From an uncultured Bacilli bacterium (GTDB taxonomy: Bacteria; Bacillota_I; Bacilli_A; RF39; UBA660), in assembly GCA_944358495.1 (NCBI GenBank), contig CALVRF010000006.1, positions 1 to 28,851 of the forward strand: a stretch of 28,851 bases of DNA, written 5' to 3'. Positions 1 through 7,264 of this stretch are shown here, piece after piece. The stretch's first letter is position 1; each line of letters opens with the position of its first letter. Made by a program: the position numbers and the translations under genes. The notes beneath the pieces are model-generated. The model made no database searches, was not told the DNA's origin, and was given only the letters and a program-made list of their open reading frames with translations.

Positions 1-92
1 CCAAAATATTATATTACATTAAAGGAACTGAACCGACTAGTAATAAATATACTTTAGATGATGTCATTCCTACTATAAAAGCTGAAGAATAA
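1..92 (+). CDS. C-terminal end of an unidentified protein (partial)
   Basis: An open frame runs in from the left edge and ends at TAA (90-92). The last residues include YYIKGTEPTS and DDVIPTIKAEE. Nothing in this short tail identifies a family. It converges on the Fic gene, and its stop codon lies inside the shared terminator hairpin, which supports it as a real gene end. The rest lies outside the window. Confidence 0.55.
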   Translation, partial: KILYYIKGTEPTSNKYTLDDVIPTIKAEE

Positions 93-128
93 TAAACTCC
101 AAAGATTATTTCTTTGGAGTTTATTATT
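88..128. terminator. Shared bidirectional terminator, 18-bp perfect stem
   Basis: Positions 88-105 pair perfectly with 111-128 around a 5-nt loop. The AT-rich outer stem supplies a T-run in either direction. The stop codon of the left-hand gene (90-92) lies in the stem and the Fic stop (129-131) abuts it, so one hairpin should end both convergent transcripts. Confidence 0.85.
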
Positions 129-1394
129 TTAATCACGTTTATACAATGTAATTGATTTTTGAAAATCAGGCCTTAAAACTATTGATCTATCATTACTAAT
201 AGATAAGCCGCTAAACAAACTAATATACTGATAAATATGTGTCACTGTTGATATACCTTGACTCATTAAATTATCATATAAATATTTGGTACTTTTATCA
301 CCAATAACAATTTCATGCCCTTTAAACATCGAACTAAACATAGGATCCATCAACAAACGTTTATCAACGCCTTTTTCTTTATAATAAATCACAATAAAAT
401 TATGAGAATAAATTTCATCATCTAATTGACTAGTCGTATAAATATCACAATTAACTCCTTGTTTCCCCAAATACATTGCTAATTGCCGACAAATCATATG
501 GTTCCAATCATAATCATTAAAACCTGATGCTTCAATCCGTTCCCTTTGTTCATTTATAAATATAAGCATATTTTCAACAAACGGCTCTTCACCATAAATA
601 CGCGGTTTAATATCTAATTCAAATATAGAATCACAAATTTTATAATAATAAAATTGAAGAATAGAACTATAATCTTCCTCTTCACCAATCGCTTTACTCA
701 TAGCTTCTTTGTACTGACTATTCTCATCAGCTGTAATATAAATAGAAGGAAGTCCAGCCTTTAAAAATAATTTATTAATAAACCCCCGCACACTTCTTCC
801 ATTGCCATCAAAAAATGGATGGATTTTTATTAATTTACACTTAAGTTTAACACACCTTTCAATATAATCAAAAATTTTGCTATTATCTTCAATTAGTTCT
901 TTACTAAGCTGAAGTATTTGAAAAAGCTCATCATCCAAATTATTTAATTGCATTCTAATTTCATAATAAGGCACTAAATCAATTGCCACACCATCTAAAT
1001 GTGCATCCGCATTTCTTATTAACCCACCAACTTCTGGATATGGAGCTTTAGAAAAAAGTTTCCGATGTAATTCTAATAAAGTATATATATCAAAACGATA
1101 ATCACTGTCGTCAGAATGAATATAATCATACATTGCTCTAAGTCCTCTTTTCTCATAACGAGCATGTGTGTTTTCCAAAATTGATTCACATTCAATATAA
1201 TGATTAATAAAATTAGAAGTTATTTCATCTAATTTTCTATCTTCGGGATCTAGCTTATAATATAATCCAATTAACCTCTTAGGAATATCCCTATCAGCAT
1301 TATAAAGCTGACCTGTATTCTTTCTTTCAATATAGCCTAAAAACATCTCATTTATAATTGTTACCAAATCCATATTTTCTAACGCTTTATCCAT
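129..1394 (-). CDS. Fic-domain protein (predicted AMP/NMP transferase)
   Basis: About 421 aa. The Fic catalytic motif HPFFDGNGRS lies near residue 192; in this family the His is the catalytic base and the acidic residue binds metal while NMP is moved to a target hydroxyl. Upstream, a G-x-x-R segment (GGLIRNADAH) and a Pro-rich 'flap' region fit the fold. Near residue 70, ESILEN resembles the inhibitory S/T-x-x-x-E-G/N helix but has Glu where S/T is expected, so self-inhibition is uncertain. The last ~160 residues after the Fic core are not recognisable to me. I chose the ATG at 1394, 5 nt after an AGGTG Shine-Dalgarno; an ATG 7 codons upstream lacks one. No antitoxin-like partner lies beside it. 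The target is unknown. Confidence 0.85.
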   Translation of the reverse strand: MDKALENMDLVTIINEMFLGYIERKNTGQLYNADRDIPKRLIGLYYKLDPEDRKLDEITSNFINHYIECESILENTHARYEKRGLRAMYDYIHSDDSDYRFDIYTLLELHRKLFSKAPYPEVGGLIRNADAHLDGVAIDLVPYYEIRMQLNNLDDELFQILQLSKELIEDNSKIFDYIERCVKLKCKLIKIHPFFDGNGRSVRGFINKLFLKAGLPSIYITADENSQYKEAMSKAIGEEEDYSSILQFYYYKICDSIFELDIKPRIYGEEPFVENMLIFINEQRERIEASGFNDYDWNHMICRQLAMYLGKQGVNCDIYTTSQLDDEIYSHNFIVIYYKEKGVDKRLLMDPMFSSMFKGHEIVIGDKSTKYLYDNLMSQGISTVTHIYQYISLFSGLSISNDRSIVLRPDFQKSITLYKRD

Positions 1395-1448
1395 CATATC
1401 ACCTGCTTTTAGCATTTATTCTAACAAATTAATCATAATTAGTCAAAG

Positions 1449-1471
1449 AAAAAAACCACCTAAGTGGTTTA
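1449..1471 (-). terminator. Intrinsic terminator of the pduL-SDR operon
   Basis: On the minus strand AAACCAC-TTAG-GTGGTTT is followed by a T-run. It begins within the SDR stop codon. Confidence 0.85.
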
Positions 1472-2248
1472 AACTCCCATTGTCATCGTCTCTGGTAAAG
1501 TTGAGCCGCCATCGATAACAATGCCTTGACCTGTTATATAACTAGATTCATCACTAGCTAAAAACGCTGCCAAATTACCTAATTCCTCTATTGTTCCAAG
1601 CCTTTTCATCGGAATACCTGCAGCAATACCATTAACCACACTATCTGGATTTTCTGCATTGCTTTCTTTGGCCATACCTTCAACCATTGGAGTCATAATA
1701 TACCCTGGCATAATCGCATTTACCCGAATATTTTTATCCACTAATTCCGCGGCCAATCCCTTAGTAAAACCAATCAAGGCTGCTTTAGTCGTAGCATAAG
1801 CGACTTCACCACTATCAGCTACCATCGGACCAGTTACACTAGATAAATTAATAATCGAACCACCATTCATATAAGGAATAGCTGCCTTAGTAACATTCCA
1901 TGTTCCTTTAATATTAATATCAAAATGAAAATCACGAAGTTCATCAGACATATCTAAAAATGTCTCCAAACGGCAAACACCGGCATTGTTCACCACTATA
2001 TCAATATGTCCTAATCGCTCATTAATATCTTTGATTGCTCCATTAACTTTAGAAACGTCACGAATATCCACATTATATCCAAAGACATTATAACCTTCAC
2101 CCTGTAAAACCTTAATAGTATCTGCTAATTTATCCGAAAAATCTAAAATCGCAACAATGGCCCCTTCTTTTAAAAATACTTTACTAATACCAAGGCCATT
2201 TCCCATAGCCCCGCCAGTAACTACAGCTACCTTATCTTTTAATTTCAT
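1469..2248 (-). CDS. Short-chain dehydrogenase/reductase (SDR)
   Basis: A 259-aa classical SDR. It has the NAD(P)-binding Gly-rich turn TGGAMGNGLG at residues 11-20, NNAG near 87, and the catalytic Ser and Y-x-x-x-K in the SSVTG...YATTKAA segment. The C-terminal IPMKRLGTIEELGNLAAFLAS and SYITGQ...DGG blocks are typical of the FabG/glucose-dehydrogenase-like subgroup. The substrate cannot be read from the sequence. Its ATG overlaps the stop of the upstream phosphotransacylase (TAATG), so the two are translationally coupled. The pairing suggests reduction or oxidation of an aldehyde, alcohol or keto intermediate linked to acyl-phosphate metabolism (inference). Confidence 0.88.
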   Translation of the reverse strand: MKLKDKVAVVTGGAMGNGLGISKVFLKEGAIVAILDFSDKLADTIKVLQGEGYNVFGYNVDIRDVSKVNGAIKDINERLGHIDIVVNNAGVCRLETFLDMSDELRDFHFDINIKGTWNVTKAAIPYMNGGSIINLSSVTGPMVADSGEVAYATTKAALIGFTKGLAAELVDKNIRVNAIMPGYIMTPMVEGMAKESNAENPDSVVNGIAAGIPMKRLGTIEELGNLAAFLASDESSYITGQGIVIDGGSTLPETMTMGV

Positions 2249-2823
2249 TAATTTTCCCTTTCTATAAATACTTCAACTTCATCATCGTCTTTTAAGTCAA
2301 AGGCATTCGCATCATCAGTATCCAAATGTAAACGTAAAGCCGCTTCATCCAACACTTTTAAATAAACATTTTTCATGATGCCACCTTTTTCGCCATCAAC
2401 TTTTACACATACCGTTTTAACACCTTGAAGGCCATATTTTTCCACATCACTAGGTAACATATGAATATGTCTATTAGCTAAAATCAGTCCTTCTTTCAAT
2501 TTAACTTTTCCTACCGGCCCAACCAAAGTAATCCCTGTAGTGCCTTTAATATCTCCTGATGTTCGAACTTCAGTTGTTAAATGCAATTGGTGACAATCCG
2601 TACGTGAGACTTCTACTTGATTATAATCTCTAAATGGTCCTAAAATTCGAACATTGGGAATTTCATAATCATCATTTTGGAGTGTTAATACACTCATAGT
2701 GGCAAATTGCCCAGGTTGATCTAAATCTCTTAATTTTTCTAAATAATCATCGCCAAATAACTTGACATAAGTCTCTCTAGTTAAATGAACGTGTCTAGCT
2801 GACACGCCGATTGATACTTTCAT
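2248..2823 (-). CDS. pduL: PduL-type phosphate acyltransferase
   Basis: About 191 aa, the usual length for PduL enzymes outside microcompartments. PduL interconverts acyl-CoA and acyl-phosphate (propanoyl or acetyl) and is unrelated to Pta. It has the two characteristic His motifs: SARHVHL near the N-terminus and ANRHIHM in the second half, which bind zinc in the family. The RTSGDIKGTTGI...GP core separates them. There is no N-terminal shell-targeting helix, so it is probably cytosolic. I chose the second of two adjacent ATGs (2823), spaced better from GGGGTGAT. First gene of a two-gene operon with an SDR; no acetate kinase is adjacent. Confidence 0.88.
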   Translation of the reverse strand: MKVSIGVSARHVHLTRETYVKLFGDDYLEKLRDLDQPGQFATMSVLTLQNDDYEIPNVRILGPFRDYNQVEVSRTDCHQLHLTTEVRTSGDIKGTTGITLVGPVGKVKLKEGLILANRHIHMLPSDVEKYGLQGVKTVCVKVDGEKGGIMKNVYLKVLDEAALRLHLDTDDANAFDLKDDDEVEVFIEREN

Positions 2824-2846
2824 CATATCACCCCTTTATAATAATA

Positions 2847-2875
2847 ATTATATCATATTTCACCTTTTTATTAAA
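2847..2875 (-). promoter_or_regulatory. Candidate promoter for pduL-SDR
   Basis: TTTAAT-N17-TATAAT on the minus strand, ending 23 nt before the pduL start. The -10 is perfect and the -35 weak. Confidence 0.4.
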
Positions 2876-2901
2876 TATATTTTTATAGAAAGGATGATAA
2901 T

Positions 2902-3264
2902 ATGAATAACAATTTTGTAAACCAAAATGCTTTTCCAGGTACACCATTATATAACAACAATACTGCTGTACCTAACCAAGAAATTCAACAAAATTTTCCC
3001 GACACAGTATTTGAACAATCATACATTGAAAACATATTGAGGCTAAATAGAGGAAAACAAGTTGAAGTATATGCCTCTTACCCAGATTCTACTGAATGGC
3101 GCGATAAAGTTTTCAAGGGAATCATTGAACAATCAGGACGTGACCACTTAATTTTAAGCGATCCAACAACAGGCGAATGGTATTTAATTTTAATGATTTA
3201 TGTCAATTATATCAAATCAAATGAAAGAATTATTTCCAGCCCAGAATTTTACCCAAATAATTGA
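2902..3264 (+). CDS. gerQ: Spore coat protein GerQ
   Basis: 120 aa. The C-terminal ~80 residues carry the GerQ signature EQSYIENILRLNRGK, then WRDKVFKGIIEQSGRDH and YLILMIYVNYI, closely matching what I recall of B. subtilis GerQ (YwdL). GerQ sits in the inner spore coat, is needed for proper localisation of the cortex-lytic enzyme CwlJ, and is crosslinked by transglutaminase in B. subtilis. The first ~35 residues are Asn/Gln/Pro-rich low complexity. The N-terminus contains no lysine, unlike the Lys2/4/5 crosslink sites known from B. subtilis. AAGGATG upstream acts as the Shine-Dalgarno. ATATT and AATATATT-like boxes about 14 nt apart upstream (2853-2882) could be a sigma-E promoter, but the match is partial. 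Confidence 0.92.
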   Translation: MNNNFVNQNAFPGTPLYNNNTAVPNQEIQQNFPDTVFEQSYIENILRLNRGKQVEVYASYPDSTEWRDKVFKGIIEQSGRDHLILSDPTTGEWYLILMIYVNYIKSNERIISSPEFYPNN

Positions 3265-3289
3265 AATAGATAAAGATATTTGCTATAAT
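3261..3289 (+). promoter_or_regulatory. Sigma-A-type promoter of lemA
   Basis: TTGAAA (3261-3266), a 17-bp spacer, and TATAAT (3284-3289). The -35 box overlaps the gerQ stop codon, so lemA has its own vegetative promoter while gerQ is expected to be sporulation-specific. Confidence 0.75.
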
Positions 3290-3306
3290 GAATGATAGGT
3301 GGTAAT

Positions 3307-3852
3307 ATGACTATATTAATCATTTTATTAGCAAGTTTTTTTATTATATTTCTATTAGGTATTTTAATTGCTGGCAGTTATAATAATTTTCAAGGATATA
3401 TTATTCGAATTAACGAGGCCGAAGCCAACATCGATTCTACTTTAAGAACTAGATTTGACTTATTAAACAAAGCTATTGATATTATTAAAGCCAATACAAA
3501 AATCGAAGGAGATATTTTTACCCCAATTATCAAGCTAAGATCTCGCAAACTATCCAACTTTGAATTAGATAGACAGCTTTACGAGGGTATTAAAGAATTC
3601 AATAAATATAAAGAAGAATACCCAGAATTAAAAAAAAGTGAGGTTTTTACGCGTATTGATATTTCTTTAAGTGAATCCGAAGCCGAAATTGTCGCTTTTA
3701 GAAAATACTATAACGATATCATTACAGATTATAATAAATTAGTAAAATCCTTCCCCACTAATATTATTGCCCTACTTTTCAAATTTAAACCTAAATTATA
3801 CTTCGATGGAAAAGATATGAATGATGATGATACCAAAGATTTCAAATTATAA
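3307..3852 (+). CDS. lemA: LemA family membrane protein
   Basis: 181 aa. One N-terminal membrane segment (about residues 2-24) is followed by the LemA helical domain, with NNFQGYIIRINEAEANID, the R-x-D-L-x-x-K pattern (RFDLLNKAIDII) and the late YNDIITDYNKLVKSFP motif with a PxxxIAxxFxFK-like ending. LemA proteins expose a long helical bundle outside the membrane; their molecular function is unclear. I chose the ATG at 3307 with AGGTGG 4 nt upstream. The Asp-rich tail (MNDDDTKDFKL) is probably disordered. It is transcribed from its own promoter and converges on divIC with a shared terminator. Confidence 0.88.
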   Translation: MTILIILLASFFIIFLLGILIAGSYNNFQGYIIRINEAEANIDSTLRTRFDLLNKAIDIIKANTKIEGDIFTPIIKLRSRKLSNFELDRQLYEGIKEFNKYKEEYPELKKSEVFTRIDISLSESEAEIVAFRKYYNDIITDYNKLVKSFPTNIIALLFKFKPKLYFDGKDMNDDDTKDFKL

Positions 3853-3882
3853 AAGTGACTAACAACCAGTCACTTTTTCTTT
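3851..3882. terminator. Shared bidirectional terminator lemA/divIC
   Basis: AAAAGTGACT (3851-3860) pairs with AGTCACTTTT (3868-3877). The divIC stop (TGA, 3872-3870) is inside the right arm and the lemA stop is immediately before the left arm. Confidence 0.85.
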
Positions 3883-4310
3883 TTCATGCTTTTCTTATTT
3901 CGTTTGCGGCTTTTCATAATAATATAAAATAATATTAAGGCAATAATGACTATACCGCCATAAATAATATAATCATCTTTAATTTCAAATTTTTTTTCAG
4001 TTTTCTTTTCTTCTTCATCAAGAGCTTTAATCACATATTCCCCATCTTTAGTATATAAATAGTTTTCACGAGCATATCTAGCCACATAATCTTTGTCCTG
4101 CAACTTGTTTATTTCATTTTTTAGTTCTTTAGACTCACCTTTTAAATCATCAAGTTTCTGTGTCAAAGAAGCTTCTTCATTGTGCAAATTATAAAGTGAT
4201 ACTACTGTCGTAACTAACGTAAACGCACAATACCCAATCGCTAAAATAACGATTGGGGTTAATACTGTCAAACGTCTTTTGGCTGTTTTTGTCATCTTTT
4301 TCTTAGCCAT
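3870..4310 (-). CDS. divIC: Septum formation initiator DivIC/FtsB-like
   Basis: 146 aa. The cytosolic basic N-terminus is followed by TM1 (about 15-36), a coiled coil (about 40-75) and the DivIC/FtsB motif DYVARYARENYLYTKDGEYVI (split 74-94), where family members contact FtsL and DivIB in the divisome. Unlike standard DivIC (~125 aa, single TM), it continues through a charged linker to a second hydrophobic segment (about 114-132) and a very basic tail (last 14 residues mostly Lys/Arg/Asn). Last gene of the yabP-yabQ-divIC run, the same order as in B. subtilis, which supports the name. Confidence 0.88.
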   Translation of the reverse strand: MAKKKMTKTAKRRLTVLTPIVILAIGYCAFTLVTTVVSLYNLHNEEASLTQKLDDLKGESKELKNEINKLQDKDYVARYARENYLYTKDGEYVIKALDEEEKKTEKKFEIKDDYIIYGGIVIIALILFYIIMKSRKRNKKSMKKKK

Positions 4311-4338
4311 CGTATCACCACTACTTTATCAAAGTATA

Positions 4339-4611
4339 TCATTTTTTAAAATGTTTGGCAATCCTCATCTCAATATAAAAGCCCAATAATAAGACAAATA
4401 GACAGTAAGGATGAAAAGCTCCATAATTTATTTTTAATAGCAAAACAAAATATAAAAGGACACTTATCATGACCACCAAAAACGTTCCTAATAACTTAAT
4501 TAACTTCTTATCATGATAAATAATTTTATAGTTAACCCTAGCGAACAAAGAAAAAAAGATACCATAAACAAAAGAAAATAACAAAGTAATTATTTGTACC
4601 TGTAAATCCAT
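4339..4611 (-). CDS. yabQ: Spore cortex biosynthesis protein YabQ
   Basis: 90 aa with three predicted membrane segments (about 4-25, 39-60, 66-84). The N-terminal LQVQIITLLFSFVYGIFFS block is typical of YabQ, a forespore-surrounding membrane protein needed for cortex formation in B. subtilis. It is shorter than Bacillus YabQ (~210 aa), which has extra C-terminal helices. Its start overlaps the yabP stop and divIC follows, matching the conserved yabP-yabQ-divIC order. The family call rests on order plus the N-terminal pattern. Confidence 0.82.
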   Translation of the reverse strand: MDLQVQIITLLFSFVYGIFFSLFARVNYKIIYHDKKLIKLLGTFLVVMISVLLYFVLLLKINYGAFHPYCLFVLLLGFYIEMRIAKHFKK

Positions 4612-4898
4612 TATTTAAATAACTTTGAAAATACTCCACTTTCCTTATCCTTTTTTCCATTTTCCGTATAAGTTAAACTATCCACTTTACCTTTAATTGA
4701 AACATTACCCTGGTAAGTATCTAGCTTAATTATTTCAAGTTCTTCCCCTTTGATTATCAAATCGCCCATTGTCGTCTCCAAGTAAAACTCTTCCTCATCA
4801 AAACTATCAATTTTTTTAACTCCTGTAATAATAATATTCTTTCTTTCATTAAGTGTAACAGCATGTGTTAATGAAGATATTGTATCCATCTTGTCCAT
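4611..4898 (-). CDS. yabP: Sporulation protein YabP
   Basis: 95 aa, normal YabP length. It shows the small beta-rich YabP/YqfC fold pattern: HAVTLNERKNIIITGVKKIDSFDEEEFYLET, then GDLIIKGEELEI and the G-N-V-S-I-K-G-x-V-x-S-L-x-Y segment. YabP is produced in the mother cell under sigma-E in B. subtilis, and is near-dispensable there. GGAGGG precedes the ATG. It follows the spoVG terminator, so the yabP-yabQ-divIC unit probably has its own promoter, although I do not see a strong one in the 40-bp gap. Confidence 0.88.
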   Translation of the reverse strand: MDKMDTISSLTHAVTLNERKNIIITGVKKIDSFDEEEFYLETTMGDLIIKGEELEIIKLDTYQGNVSIKGKVDSLTYTENGKKDKESGVFSKLFK

Positions 4899-4925
4899 AA
4901 TGTTCCCTCCTACATAAATATATGC

Positions 4926-4951
4926 AAAAAAAAAAAGACTATTCGTCTTTT
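4926..4951 (-). terminator. Intrinsic terminator of spoVG
   Basis: On the minus strand AAAGAC-GAATA-GTCTTT runs into an 11-nt T tract. It contains the spoVG stop codon. Confidence 0.85.
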
Positions 4952-5202
4952 AAATTGTTATATTCTGAGATAATTGCTTCCTCGAACATTTTACGACAAT
5001 CTTGCGTAATTGGATGAGCAATATCATGATATTCATCATTATTAGTTTTACGACTAGGCATAGCGATAAATAAACCACCATCACCTTCAATAATTCTAAT
5101 ACCATGAACCGCAAAGCATTCGTCTAAAACAACTGATGCAATTCCGCGAATACGTGAATTCTCCTTTTCAATTTTTCTAACGTTTACAGATGTAATTTTC
5201 AA
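4939..5202 (-). CDS. spoVG: Regulator SpoVG
   Basis: 87 aa, close to the ~97 aa of Bacillus SpoVG. It has the conserved N-terminus MKITSVNVRKIE, the V-L-D-E-C-F-A-V-H-G-I-R-I-I-E core (split 27-41) and the MPSRKT...YHDIAHPIT motif. SpoVG is a small nucleic-acid-binding protein affecting septation, cortex formation and, in other Firmicutes, virulence and cell-wall genes. The start codon is TTG with a GGGAGAGG Shine-Dalgarno 5 nt before it. A TTGTTT-N17-TATACT box lies upstream (about 5235-5265); no clear sigma-H promoter is seen. Confidence 0.93.
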   Translation of the reverse strand: MKITSVNVRKIEKENSRIRGIASVVLDECFAVHGIRIIEGDGGLFIAMPSRKTNNDEYHDIAHPITQDCRKMFEEAIISEYNNLKDE

Positions 5203-5269
5203 GCTAACCTCTCCCTTCTGGTACTATAATTACAATTTCAGTATACAATATTTTTTAATAAAAAACAAC

Positions 5270-5518
5270 CTATTTATCCGAAATTTTAATGGTTTTCGTA
5301 ATAATGTCGGCATATGAGAAAGATTTGACACTATGATTTTCATCCAAGACCTCAACTAAAAACACACAATTATATAAACTCTTGATAATCCCTTGATAAG
5401 ATTCATACTTATTTCTCCCTAAACTATACTCAATTGTAACTTTCTTATTTAAATAATTACTTAGAGCCTTTCTGATTGTTTGATTATTACAAACACCTTT
5501 ATCTAGGATATCCAACAT
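5270..5518 (-). CDS. veg: Veg family protein (DUF1021)
   Basis: 82 aa. It matches the Veg pattern: a basic G-R-N/R-K segment, an I-x-x-x-Y-x-x-V-F-x-V-x-x-x region, then FSYADIITKTIKI, equivalent to YSYADILTETVEL of B. subtilis Veg. Veg stimulates biofilm gene expression in B. subtilis. Its first 20 nt overlap the end of yabG, with the Shine-Dalgarno (GAAAGGA) inside yabG; veg also follows yabG in Bacillus. Confidence 0.85.
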   Translation of the reverse strand: MLDILDKGVCNNQTIRKALSNYLNKKVTIEYSLGRNKYESYQGIIKSLYNCVFLVEVLDENHSVKSFSYADIITKTIKISDK

Positions 5519-6281
5519 ACATTGTTCCTTTCGTAATAATTCCCCCTATTCCATCTTTTCCATATTTTGTTCTTTCTAAAATATCTTTCAAATCAATATC
5601 TTTATTAATGTTAGATAAACTCATTTTTGCCGCTACAATCGCTGGATCTAAAGCATGAATATTAATACGTTTAGGACTAGAAGCAAAATTTGCTCCTGCC
5701 TTAATCAACTCTTCATAGTAAGAGCCACAAGCCCCCGCAATAATAATTAATTTCTCATGACTACTTTCATACTCCCTAGCTTTTTTAACTGCATTAGCAA
5801 AATAAAGACTAGATTTATAAGCCGAAATATCATCGACATCACCCTTACGTTTATTATAAGCATCATGACCTGTAATCACCACAATATTTGGTTTATATTC
5901 CTTAAGCCACTCTATAATATGGTCCGCAATTTTATCTTCACGTTCATTTATTCCCATAGCCCAAATATTAATTTTCTTATAATAATCCAAACACCTACTT
6001 AAATATTCAGGATCACTATCAATGTGCAATATCTTTCCGGGTAAATAAAAATAATCATTTCTATCCAAGCTTACAGTCGTTTCCAAACGGTCTAAAAAAC
6101 TTTTTTCATCCTCCACATCTTCATTATCATACATTTTTAAATCCTCAAAAGCAGCGTCAGCAATTAATCGCATATTTATACCTTTTAAAATAACTATATC
6201 ACCATCTATCTTTGCAATTTTAAATACAACATCATTCCCATAAGAATTTCTTGTAACCAAATCACCAACATTAAATTCCAT
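5499..6281 (-). CDS. yabG: Sporulation-specific protease YabG
   Basis: 260 aa (Bacillus ~290). The N-terminal beta barrel has the FNVGDLVTRNSYGNDVVFKI pattern; the C-terminal half carries VVITGHDAYNKRKG, SSLYFANAVKKARE and IIAGACGSYYEELIKAGANFASSPKRINIHALDP (conserved pieces named separately), as in YabG. YabG is a mother-cell coat-associated protease that trims spore coat proteins (SpoIVA, SafA) and prepares transglutaminase substrates in B. subtilis; in Clostridioides it processes CspBA. I chose the ATG at 6281 with GGTGGGTGAT upstream over an in-frame TTG 5 codons earlier. A CATATAATT box just upstream could be a late-sporulation -10, but this is weak. Confidence 0.92.
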   Translation of the reverse strand: MEFNVGDLVTRNSYGNDVVFKIAKIDGDIVILKGINMRLIADAAFEDLKMYDNEDVEDEKSFLDRLETTVSLDRNDYFYLPGKILHIDSDPEYLSRCLDYYKKINIWAMGINEREDKIADHIIEWLKEYKPNIVVITGHDAYNKRKGDVDDISAYKSSLYFANAVKKAREYESSHEKLIIIAGACGSYYEELIKAGANFASSPKRINIHALDPAIVAAKMSLSNINKDIDLKDILERTKYGKDGIGGIITKGTMYVGYPR

Positions 6282-6345
6282 ATCATCACCCACCAAATTA
6301 TATGAAAAAAACTAAATAATAGAACAAACAATAAAATTTGCCAAA

Positions 6346-6366
6346 ATAAAAAAAGGCCAAAGCCTT
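6346..6366 (-). terminator. Intrinsic terminator of ftsX
   Basis: AAGGC-TTTG-GCCTT then a T-run on the minus strand, starting in the ftsX stop codon. It ends the prfB-yitT-ftsE-ftsX unit. Confidence 0.82.
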
Positions 6367-7264
6367 ATATTTTTAAATGTTTTCTAACTGCTCTCCAAGA
6401 ACCAAACATACCTACTAAGACACCAATTCCAAGTAAAATAAGTGAAATCATATAAACAAATGGTGTCGGTTCAATAAGCTTAATAAATGGCGACAATAAT
6501 TGTCCATTAAAGTTTGTATAAATTGTATTATAGCCATAAATCGTCACAATAATTGGAATAATTGAACCTAAAGCTCCTAAAATTAATCCTTCGATAATAA
6601 ATGGAATTCTAATATTTAAGTTAGAAGCTCCAATAAGTCGCATAATACTAATTTCTCGTTGCCTAGAATTAATTGTAATTTTAATTGTGTTAGAAATCAA
6701 AAAAGCCGTTACTAGAATAAGAGCAATTACAGACACAATACAAATCTTATGTACAATATCAAATGCTGATATTAATTGCTCAACCATACCTTCGCCATAT
6801 TTAACCAAAGTAATTCCATCGATTTGTTTCACTTCGGAAGCCACATCATCAATAACATTGATATCTGTTACCTTAATTTGAAAAGTATTTTGAATTGGAT
6901 TTTCATCTTCAGTCCAATTTTTCATAACACTTTCAAAAATTTCTGAAGAATCCATCATGTCCCTAGTAATTTCAGTTTTGGATGTAAATTCATACTTATC
7001 AACATCATTAATTACACTAATTTGATCTCTAATTTCATCAATTTGTTCATCAGTTAATTCATTATCTAAGAAAGCCACGATCGTTACATCTTTTTCCACT
7101 AGATTCGTAAAATTATCCACATTATAAGAAAGAACAAATGAAACAGCCACGACAATTAAAGTAATAGTTATACAGGAAATAGACGCTAATGATAAGGAAA
7201 AGTTTCTAAATACCCCTTTAAAAGCATCTCTTATATTTCTACCAATAATTCTAAATGTTCTCAT
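6365..7264 (-). CDS. ftsX: Cell division ABC transporter permease FtsX
   Basis: 299 aa, standard length. Topology: TM1 about 20-45, an extracellular domain (about 50-165) with AFLDNELTDEQIDEIRDQI typical of Gram-positive FtsX, then three C-terminal membrane segments. The conserved REISIMRLIGASN coupling-helix region lies just after TM2. FtsEX senses the divisome and activates peptidoglycan hydrolases; in B. subtilis it activates CwlO. Its ATG overlaps the ftsE stop (TAATG), so the complex is translated as a coupled pair. Confidence 0.95.
   Translation of the reverse strand: MRTFRIIGRNIRDAFKGVFRNFSLSLASISCITITLIVVAVSFVLSYNVDNFTNLVEKDVTIVAFLDNELTDEQIDEIRDQISVINDVDKYEFTSKTEITRDMMDSSEIFESVMKNWTEDENPIQNTFQIKVTDINVIDDVASEVKQIDGITLVKYGEGMVEQLISAFDIVHKICIVSVIALILVTAFLISNTIKITINSRQREISIMRLIGASNLNIRIPFIIEGLILGALGSIIPIIVTIYGYNTIYTNFNGQLLSPFIKLIEPTPFVYMISLILLGIGVLVGMFGSWRAVRKHLKI

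Noticed and set aside
5757..6002. Plus-strand open frame inside yabG
   Set aside because: It lies wholly within the well-supported yabG gene on the other strand and has no ribosome binding site.
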